A DNA stretch of 43,378 nt from JAGMCF01 sp964398885 (lineage in GTDB: Bacteria; Cloacimonadota; Cloacimonadia; JGIOTU-2): assembly GCA_964398885.1 (NCBI GenBank), contig CAYNOU010000015.1, positions 1-43,378 on the forward strand, given 5' to 3'. This document shows, in pieces, positions 36,625 to 42,434 of the stretch. A program made the position numbers and the translations under genes. Position 1 is the first letter of the stretch, and every line of letters starts with the position of its first letter. The notes under the pieces were generated by a model. The model ran no database searches, had not been told where the DNA came from, and worked only from the letters and a program-made list of their open reading frames with translations.

Positions 36625-37494
36625 TTGTCTGCAAAATGAACAATCTTCTGATTCCATAACATTATTAATAATTAATTGCTTTACTTGAATCCCATATTTT
36701 CCCAGACTTTTTATCAATCGGTCTGTTTCCATAATTGCCATATATTCCGGAATTGTTACTGCAATGAACTCACACAGATCACTATTTTTGAGAATAGATT
36801 CAATTCTTTTAACGGTTTTTTTCATAATCAAAAGAAAATCATCACCTTCATCCGGCTTGTATTTTCCGGAAAAACTTGTAACCATATACCTGTATTTCCA
36901 TCTCATTTTTGCCAGGACTTTTATCCAATCATCCAGCAGTTGTGGTAATGAAAGCAATCGCAAAGCATGACCTGTTGGCGCTGTATCGACGATATATTTA
37001 TCAAACTTTGCTTCTTCTATCAAATCAACTATTATTTTGAAACCCATTACTTCATCTATACCCGGGATAGGCAGGGTAAATACTGAATCAATGTCTTCAT
37101 TATCTAAATAGGAAGAGGTATCCAGAATTTTCTTGATTTCATCTTCATATTCAATTTTAAATTGTTTCAGAGATTTTTCAGCAGAAATTTCATAAATACT
37201 CAGATTTTTTAATTCTTCATATTTTTTGAAATCCTCAGGTATCAAGCTATAAATCGGGTGGATCTCATTTTCAGTTTTTGTTTGAATACCCAGGCTGTCA
37301 TAAAGGGAATGAGCAGGATCGGTTGAGATTAGAAGAGTTTCATAATCTTTTGCGAGATAAAGAGCTGTGCTGGTGGCACAGGTTGTTTTTCCGACACCAC
37401 CCTTTCCACCAAAAAGGATCAGTTTTAATGAGTCCTTCCTTCTCGTTCCCAAATTGCATTTGGGAACATAATTGTTAAAGAAATTATATTTCAA
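36625..37494 (-). CDS. ArsA/Get3-like ATPase (3' end lost in gap)
   Basis: A SIMIBI-class ATPase of the ArsA/Get3 family, incomplete. It shows LILFGGKGGVGKTT (deviant Walker A), the switch I region LISTDPAHSLYDSLG, and switch II with VDTAPTGHALRLLSLPQLLDDW. The Get3-type CxxC appears as CSFC just before the gap. Get3 shields hydrophobic tail-anchor helices, and ArsA-like proteins recur in gvp loci. The C-terminus is unknown. The start is uncertain too: a TTG at 37494 gives about 19 extra residues encoded by a palindromic repeat (37445-37467). A non-ATG start just before LKLILFGG, after AAGGAAGGA, is more likely. Confidence 0.88.
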
Positions 37495-37676
37495 ATTAAT
37501 TTTATCTCATCTCCCTAAATGGAATCAAAGTAAAACTTTTACGAAAAATTGCATTCCCAAATACAATTTGGGAACGAGCAGAAAACAGATCTATAATTTC
37601 ACGACAACTTGTTGGTAAGTTAATTCCGTAAGCGCCTAAGAATTTTTTTTTGACGGATTAAGAGATTTATCAGACC
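37445..37676. repeat. Paired GTTCCCAAAT palindromes around the ArsA-like 5' end
   Basis: GTTCCCAAATTGCATTTGGG (37445-37464, arms continue to 37467) and TTCCCAAATACAATTTGGGA (37554-37573) are two copies of one palindrome. The first lies inside the annotated open frame. The region between holds no gene. Confidence 0.75.
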
Positions 37677-38207
37677 CTATTTTTTCATTTTGATTTCCAG
37701 GATGCCATTTTTATATGAAGATTGTAATGTTTCTGCTTGAATTTTGGCTGGTAGAAGAACCTCTTTATGATATTCTCTATCTTCGTTCTGAGCAGAGATA
37801 TCAAGGATATCTTCTTTCAAGTCCAGTTTTATATTATCAGCATTGATGCCTGGCATTTCTGCCATTACTATAATTTCGTCTTCTTCATCAAAAATATCTG
37901 TGATAGGTTCTCTCTCTTTTTTAATGGTAGGTCCTTTTGGCGTCCTTTTGATATTTCCAAAAGGCTCTACAACAGGTTTGCCACCAACTGCAGATTTAAC
38001 AGAAAATCCGAATACACCTTTCATTCCTTTTTTGAGATTGCTCAAATCTATCTCACCTTCTTTCTTGATTTCGCCACCTGCCTCTTTTAACTCTGCAGCA
38101 AGGTCAACCAATTTCTCTATCCCTTTGAACAATCCACCCAAATTGAGCTTCCCTAAACCGAAATCAAAATCTAATCCTTCATCTTTTTTTTCTTTTTTCT
38201 CAGTCAT
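37677..38207 (-). CDS. Hsp20/alpha-crystallin family small heat-shock protein (GvpH-like)
   Basis: A 176-residue protein. The N-terminal half is charged and glycine-rich (GKLNLGGLFKGIEKLVDLA). The C-terminal half is a short alpha-crystallin domain: ITDIFDEEDEIIVMAEMPGINADNIKLDL, then LDISAQNEDREYHKEVLLP and YKNGILEIKMKK. This matches GvpH, the sHsp of gas-vesicle loci, thought to hold Gvps soluble. It ends right after the domain, without an IxI tail. AAAAGGAG precedes the ATG. Confidence 0.9.
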   Translation of the reverse strand: MTEKKEKKDEGLDFDFGLGKLNLGGLFKGIEKLVDLAAELKEAGGEIKKEGEIDLSNLKKGMKGVFGFSVKSAVGGKPVVEPFGNIKRTPKGPTIKKEREPITDIFDEEDEIIVMAEMPGINADNIKLDLKEDILDISAQNEDREYHKEVLLPAKIQAETLQSSYKNGILEIKMKK

Positions 38208-38693
38208 AGCTTATTCTCCTTTTAAATTTTTTTATGAGTTCTACAAAATAGGGTATTTAGAAGCCCACGATTTTAATCGTGGGAAAATTGAAATACACAA
38301 CCATTTAACCATTTTAATGGTTTTGAAACCGTTAAAACGGTTAAAAAACTCGGTTTCATTCTTTACCCACAAATAAATTTGTGGGCTTCTTTTACAAACT
38401 CCATATTTGTGTGTAATGAACAGCCTAAAAGGAGAGGATTGAGGTAAAAAACACCCTATTTTGCAGAATCCTTTTTTTCTTTTATAATTATGATAGATAG
38501 AATATCTAAATTCCTTAAATATGTAAAGCTTTGTAATGGAAGCATTCATGCTATTATTTTTCGCCACAAAGGCACCAAGACACAAAGTTATTTTATTGCT
38601 TTAAATAATCTTTATTTATTCCTTTGTGGCTTCGTGTCTTGGTGGCAGGAAGTATTGCAATGATTGAAGCCATTACAAAATATGTAAAGTTTT
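38208..38693. repeat. Multi-arm palindrome (four-hairpin cruciform) plus CACAAAG inverted repeat
   Basis: Outer arms CAAAATAGGGT (38244-38254) and ACCCTATTTTG (38453-38463) enclose arms AGAAGCCCAC (38259-38268) and GTGGGCTTCT (38381-38390). Inside are four hairpins: CCCACGATTTTAATCGTGGG (38264-38283), AACCATTTTAATGGTT (38307-38322), AACCGTTAAAACGGTT (38327-38342) and CCCACAAATAAATTTGTGGG (38366-38385). A separate CACAAAG-family inverted repeat lies at 38563-38587 and 38621-38646. No gene is present. Confidence 0.85.
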
Positions 38694-38903
38694 TTACTTT
38701 ATCATATATTTCCCTTTTGCAGTAATTCTGCAGGATGAATGCGAAAAGAATCCGATGCAATCCTGTTTTTCTAAAGATTTACAGAGCAGATATGTATAAC
38801 CAATCTCAAATCCTGCTTTACTACTAATTTCCTTTATTGACATCAAATCATTCTTTTGCTTCATTATCTTTAATATTTCAAGTTCTGTTGCTGTTATACT
38901 CAT
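38694..38903 (-). CDS. Small winged-helix DNA-binding-like protein
   Basis: A 69-residue protein that looks like a bare winged helix: TATELEILKIMKQKNDLMSIKEISSKAGFEIGYTYLLCKSLEKQDCI with a wing GFFSHSSCRITAKGKYMIK. It could be a local regulator of the gvp genes. It begins just after a strong terminator and is followed by repeat elements, so its expression may be separate and low. Ribosome-binding site poor. Confidence 0.6.
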   Translation of the reverse strand: MSITATELEILKIMKQKNDLMSIKEISSKAGFEIGYTYLLCKSLEKQDCIGFFSHSSCRITAKGKYMIK

Positions 38904-38904
38904 A

Positions 38905-38953
38905 ATAAAAAAATCCCGTTAAATAATCCCGATATATCGGGACCAACGGGATT
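38905..38953 (-). terminator. Rho-independent terminator after the gvpJ-like gene
   Basis: On the minus strand AATCCCGTT (38953-38945) pairs with AACGGGATT (38920-38912), with an inner hairpin TCCCGATATATCGGGA, followed by a run of seven T. It lies about 53 bases after the gvpJ-like stop and may divide the gvp locus into two transcripts. Confidence 0.85.
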
Positions 38954-39005
38954 CTCTCTCATAAAATCTTCAATTATCTCAAACCAATATTATAAACAGA
39001 TATTA

Positions 39006-39305
39006 TTATTTTATCTTTGCTTCCAATCTTTCCAATCTGTTCTTCAGTGCTTCATTTTCTTTTTCAATTTCTGTTTCTTTTGCTTTTGAAGATAGATAAG
39101 AATCCTGTTGCCACCAGTTTATGCCCATTTCCATTGCTTTATCAACCGAAGCGATAAGAAGACGGATTTTTATATTTAACAGGTCAATATCGGCAATCTG
39201 AATCTTGATGTCGCCAGCGATAACAATACCCTTGTCCAAAACCCTTTCCAAAATATCAGCTAAATTAGTAGTGTCAAGTGCACTCCCTACTGATGATCTA
39301 GGCAT
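39006..39305 (-). CDS. gvpJ: GvpJ/GvpA-family gas vesicle protein with C-terminal coiled coil
   Basis: A 99-residue protein with a GvpA-type fold, NLADILERVLDKGIVIAGDI then KIQIADIDLLNIKIRLLIASVDKA. The extension MGINWWQQDSYLSSKA is characteristic of the GvpJ-like branch. It ends in a coiled coil (EIEKENEALKNRLERLEAKIK). It lacks the DAWVRVSLVGIELL segment expected of the major shell protein. It is thought to be a minor protein for tip or shape. AAAGGAGG precedes the ATG. Confidence 0.9.
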   Translation of the reverse strand: MPRSSVGSALDTTNLADILERVLDKGIVIAGDIKIQIADIDLLNIKIRLLIASVDKAMEMGINWWQQDSYLSSKAKETEIEKENEALKNRLERLEAKIK

Positions 39306-39324
39306 AGTTTATCCCTCCTTTTTC

Positions 39325-39576
39325 TTATTCTGCTTTTTCTTCTTTCAATCCATAAGATATAACATTCAGTTCATTATTTAGTTTTATTTCATAGATATTT
39401 CTATCCTGAACTCTTGTAGGCAGACCTAAAGATTTTATAAATGAACTCTCTTCATAGATTTCTGCATCACCGGACCATCCATCATCTTCTTTTGTTATCC
39501 TTATTATTTTTACATTCTTATTAATAGTTTTTTTAAAAAAATCTTCTATTGTTGCTCTAACTTCATCAATTTTCAT
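39325..39576 (-). CDS. gvpO: GvpO-like gas vesicle protein
   Basis: An 83-residue protein. DGWSGDAEIYEESSFIKSLG, LPTRVQDRNIYEIKLN and NELNVISYG reproduce the GvpO pattern (W-x-v-E...P-x-x-D-x-x-Y-E-v...Y). It is shorter than many GvpO proteins. ATG 39576 is chosen because AAGGAG lies five bases upstream; the in-frame GTG at 39582 overlaps it. It lies between a zinc-knuckle gene and the gvpJ-like gene. Confidence 0.82.
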   Translation of the reverse strand: MKIDEVRATIEDFFKKTINKNVKIIRITKEDDGWSGDAEIYEESSFIKSLGLPTRVQDRNIYEIKLNNELNVISYGLKEEKAE

Positions 39577-39588
39577 TATCACTCCTTA

Positions 39589-39975
39589 TCATTTTTTTGT
39601 AATTACACCTTTGCCTTTACAAACCAGACAAGGCAAACTGCCACCAGGTTCTTTACCTCTACCCTTGCAGTGTTCACAAACCTCGATGGGTTTTGTAATA
39701 CTTACAAGTCCTGTTCCCCTGCAAACAGTGCAGGTAATATTTGTTCTGGCGGGATATTCTCCTCTACCTTTACAATAGGCACAAACTACCACCGGACCTT
39801 TTACAGAAATGATTCCAGAACCTCTACAAACAGGGCATTTTATATCTTTGCTTCCTGGTAACATTCCGGTTCCTGAACAAAATGAACATTTAAATTGATT
39901 TCCTTCAAAAATCTCACCTACTTTTCTTCCGAATCTTCTATTGCCACCTTTAAAATCATACATTTTCCACTCCAT
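39589..39975 (-). CDS. DnaJ-type zinc-knuckle protein without J-domain (second copy)
   Basis: A 128-residue protein with six CxxCxGxG motifs: CSFCSGTG, CPVCRGSG, CAYCKGRG, CTVCRGTG, CEHCKGRG and CLVCKGKG. DnaJ has four, binding two zinc ions; six suggests three sites. It has no J-domain, G/F region or C-terminal substrate domain. The N-terminal 28 residues are basic and Gly/Arg-rich (FKGGNRRFGRKVGE). It probably acts as a protein-binding or chaperone module in vesicle assembly. AAAGGAG precedes ATG 39975. Confidence 0.85.
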   Translation of the reverse strand: MEWKMYDFKGGNRRFGRKVGEIFEGNQFKCSFCSGTGMLPGSKDIKCPVCRGSGIISVKGPVVVCAYCKGRGEYPARTNITCTVCRGTGLVSITKPIEVCEHCKGRGKEPGGSLPCLVCKGKGVITKK

Positions 39976-39994
39976 ATAATTCTCCTTTGGAAAA

Positions 39995-40336
39995 CTAATA
40001 ATTTAATGACATTTTTTTCCACTCTTTCTTTTCTTCTTGTTTTTGAGTGTTTTGAGTGAAATTATTTTTTTTAAGACCTATATCAGTTTCAGCTTGTCCA
40101 GTAATTTCTACTTCCTGAAGTTTATTCTTCTCTTCATCTATTTCTTCAATACGTTTATTTGTTTGTTCCATTTTCATCAGTAATCTTTCATTTTCTTTTA
40201 TGAGTCTGTCTTTCTCTTTTTGAAGCATATATAAATCCAAATATATTGAACTCTGAATTCTTGGTATTGAACGCTTTTTTACACTTTGCATAGTTCTAAC
40301 AGCATGTAAACCTCTACGGCTATCAACATCTCTCAT
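39995..40336 (-). CDS. GvpV-like coiled-coil protein
   Basis: A 113-residue protein. RRGLHAVRTMQSVKKRSIPRIQSSIYLDLYMLQKEKDRLIKENERLL resembles the GvpV pattern: a basic N-terminus, then YLDLYMLQKEKDRL, then a long coiled coil (about residues 33-75). The tail is Gln/Lys-rich. The family name rests on pattern memory only. Strong GGAG ahead of the ATG. It is 19 bases from the next zinc-knuckle gene. Confidence 0.7.
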   Translation of the reverse strand: MRDVDSRRGLHAVRTMQSVKKRSIPRIQSSIYLDLYMLQKEKDRLIKENERLLMKMEQTNKRIEEIDEEKNKLQEVEITGQAETDIGLKKNNFTQNTQKQEEKKEWKKMSLNY

Positions 40337-40409
40337 TGTTATCTCCTTTCATAAAATAATTTTAAAAAAGTAAATTAAAGAGTGAATATCTATTTTCTAT
40401 TATCATGTG

Positions 40410-40559
40410 TTATCTCTTCCAAAAATGATTATGTTTTGCTCCAGTTATCTTTAATTCAACCGATTGACCTTCTTTAAGACCAGCTGAACGAATGATATTT
40501 TCCGGAAGTTTTATTTTTTCATCTTTTTCTAATCTTGAAAAACTTCTCATAAGAGTCAT
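40410..40559 (-). CDS. Small AbrB/SpoVT-like protein
   Basis: A 49-residue gene. The translation starts MTLMRSFSRLEKDEKIKLPE, continues with IIRSAGLKEGQSVELKITGA and ends KHNHFWKR. It matches the swapped-hairpin AbrB/MazE DNA-binding fold (F-x-R-L-x-x-x-x-K-I-x-L-P...GL-K-x-G-x-x-V-E-L). AGGAGG with good spacing (about 7 bases) precedes the ATG. It sits between gvpN and the GvpV-like gene. It may be a transcriptional regulator or a partner protein; there is no MazF-like toxin next to it. Confidence 0.75.
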   Translation of the reverse strand: MTLMRSFSRLEKDEKIKLPENIIRSAGLKEGQSVELKITGAKHNHFWKR

Positions 40560-40608
40560 TTTTATTCCTCCTATCAGTCTCGGCTAGGCCGAGCCTAGAC
40601 GGAAAATA

Positions 40609-41520
40609 TTAACAATATTTTTCTACCATTTCTTTTACTACTTGTTTTACTCTTTCCTGATTTGTTTTTGAACCCACTCTGCTTGTTTCAGAAGCGAGTA
40701 TATCCTGACAGATTTGAGCAAAAGCACCATTTGCTTTTGAGGGTGATATTTTTTGAACTTTAAGAGTTTTGGCAATCATAATACAGCCTCTAACAGTTGG
40801 AGCAAATTCACATTTGCCTGAATCTCGTAAACCTCTAACGACCTTAACTATTTTTTCAGAATCAGCTTTTTTGAGTTTTGCTTTTGCCTTAGTGATTCCC
40901 AATTCAGTATCATAATCAAAATGGTCTAAGTCCATAGTAATCATTCTATCACGAAGTGCATCCTGGCTTCTATTGACTCCAGCATATTCCTCAGGATTTG
41001 ATGTAAATATTGCTGTGAAATCCGGGTCAACTTTTAGATATGGTTCTTCTCCTCTTCCGACAGGCAAATCCATCATCTTTTCTTGTAGAATGGAAAGAAG
41101 AATATTATTTGCTTCCGGTCTTGACCGTGTGAATTCATCATATAAAAGAGTAAAACCATATTTACAGGCAACTGTCAAACGATTATCAACCCATCGTTTT
41201 ACCATATCCTCTTCAACTTTAAGGACCCTAGATACGAATCTATCAACGACCTTTCTGAATCTGTATCCATATTCACCACCAACTAAATCAGAGGTTGAAA
41301 ATTCCTCATCTCCATGAATCATTACAACTGGTCTGCCAATTTTACTTGCCAGATGTAAAGCAAGAGTAGTTTTACCTGTGCCTGATGGACCGCGGAAATG
41401 GACAGGAAAACCTGCTTTTATGTAAGAGAGGGCTCTTTTTGTTATATCCTTTACATATTTTGTTTCTACAAAATCGGGTAAAGGGCTTGGTTCCAGGACG
41501 GTAGTCATTTCATCAATCAT
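40609..41520 (-). CDS. gvpN: Gas vesicle protein GvpN (MoxR-like AAA+ ATPase)
   Basis: A 303-residue AAA+ ATPase. Walker A GPSGTGKT is at 44-51 and HFRGPSGTGKTTLALHLASK is typical of GvpN. HGDEEFSTSDLVGGEYGYR, Walker B in LLYDEFTRSRPEANNILLSILQE and sensor-1 IFTSNPEEYAG follow. GvpN is needed for vesicle enlargement, probably by remodelling the growing shell. Length is slightly shorter than some. AAAAGGAG precedes ATG 41520. Confidence 0.97.
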   Translation of the reverse strand: MIDEMTTVLEPSPLPDFVETKYVKDITKRALSYIKAGFPVHFRGPSGTGKTTLALHLASKIGRPVVMIHGDEEFSTSDLVGGEYGYRFRKVVDRFVSRVLKVEEDMVKRWVDNRLTVACKYGFTLLYDEFTRSRPEANNILLSILQEKMMDLPVGRGEEPYLKVDPDFTAIFTSNPEEYAGVNRSQDALRDRMITMDLDHFDYDTELGITKAKAKLKKADSEKIVKVVRGLRDSGKCEFAPTVRGCIMIAKTLKVQKISPSKANGAFAQICQDILASETSRVGSKTNQERVKQVVKEMVEKYC

Positions 41521-41622
41521 AATCTTTTACTCCTTTTCTTTCTTTTATTTTTTCTATAAAATTTCAGTTTATCCAAAGTATTATGTTTCTTAATAAGAAA
41601 TATCTGTCTAAAATGTTTTAAT

Positions 41623-41958
41623 TCATTCATTTTCAGTAATAACTTTGGGAACTACTCCTTTACCTCCGCAGGTAAGACAGGGTAAACCATCAGGTGCAAC
41701 TCCAGAGCCATTACAATCTGGGCATTTTTCAGTTTCACCTTTTACAGTTACATAACCTTTACCATTACAAACTGTACAGGTTACTCTACCATTATGAGGA
41801 TATACACCAGTTCCTTTGCAATAAACACATTTTATCATTGGTTCTTTAACTTCTACTTTACCTTTACCACCACAAACCTGACAGGTAGCAAGTTTTGATA
41901 ACAGGTTAAAAGGATCTTTGCCCGTACCATTACAGAATGCACATTTTATAAGAGACAT
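41623..41958 (-). CDS. DnaJ-type zinc-knuckle protein without J-domain (first copy)
   Basis: A 111-residue protein with six CxxCxGxG motifs: CAFCNGTG, CQVCGGKG, CVYCKGTG, CTVCNGKG, CPDCNGSG and CLTCGGKG. Motif order and spacing parallel the 39589-39975 gene, so the two are duplicates. It starts almost at the first motif, so no J-domain is possible. AAAGGAG precedes the ATG. It probably works with the J-domain carried on GvpF/L at 33222-34262. Confidence 0.85.
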   Translation of the reverse strand: MSLIKCAFCNGTGKDPFNLLSKLATCQVCGGKGKVEVKEPMIKCVYCKGTGVYPHNGRVTCTVCNGKGYVTVKGETEKCPDCNGSGVAPDGLPCLTCGGKGVVPKVITENE

Positions 41959-41973
41959 ATTAGTTTCTCCTTT

Positions 41974-42002
41974 CTTATATTTTTGTATAATGGGTTATGC
42001 AA
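41974..42002 (-). promoter_or_regulatory. Possible promoter upstream of the first zinc-knuckle gene
   Basis: On the minus strand TTGCAT (42002-41997), a 17-base spacer and TATAAG (41979-41974) form a fair sigma-70-like pair just before the ribosome-binding site. A partly similar sequence recurs at 42136-42163. AT-rich background, so only suggestive. Confidence 0.3.
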
Positions 42003-42434
42003 AATATGGAAAATTCACCTAACTTGTCATTCTCGACTTGTCATTCTCGTGTAAACGGGAATCCAGCAGGAATAAAGGTTTATGGATTCCCAATCAAGTT
42101 GGGAATGACAAGCGAATGCTATTTTGCAGAACGCATATATTTTTGTATAAGATATGCAAAATAACTTACTTGATACGGAATCCAAAATCCTTAATTTCAT
42201 TTTATGAGCTGTCAGGGACCATTAAGATATTCAGTGGTAAGTTCGTCATGGATCAGTCTTCGCTAAAGCTACGACCTGACAAGATGGTCCATGACGACTC
42301 CTCGGAAATATTGGGAGAGGAAAGGGAGAAGAATCCCGATTATTATAGAGATTCTTCTCCACACATGATTTACTGTATGTAATAATCCTATCTTACTGTA
42401 GGAGGAAATATAGATTTAAAGTATAGTAATGAAA
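41976..42434. repeat. Intergenic region with MITE-like element between direct repeats
   Basis: An inverted repeat (CTTGTCATTC at about 42022 and GGGAATGACAAG near 42103, with internal ACGGGAATCCA..TGGATTCCC) belongs to the widespread TGTCATTCCCG-type family. It is flanked by imperfect direct repeats TATATTTTTGTATAA...ATGCAAAATA at 41976-42005 and 42136-42163. A second palindrome has arms CGTCATGGA (42244-42252) and TCCATGACG (42288-42296). No real gene is present. Confidence 0.75.

Noticed and set aside
36503..36688. Small + strand frame across the 100-N gap
   Set aside because: It is mostly Ns and opposite in strand to the ArsA-like gene.
37843..38376. 177-codon + strand frame
   Set aside because: It is the antisense of the hsp20 gene and runs on into palindromic DNA; the minus-strand gene has clear Hsp20 motifs and a ribosome-binding site.
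40570..40602. CTCGGCTAGGCCGAG palindrome downstream of gvpN considered as a terminator
   Set aside because: It has no T-run on the gene strand and resembles the dispersed GC-rich repeats; the next gene follows within 50 bases.
42038..42382. 114-codon + strand frame
   Set aside because: It lies wholly in inverted and dispersed repeats, and the predicted protein has no recognisable features.
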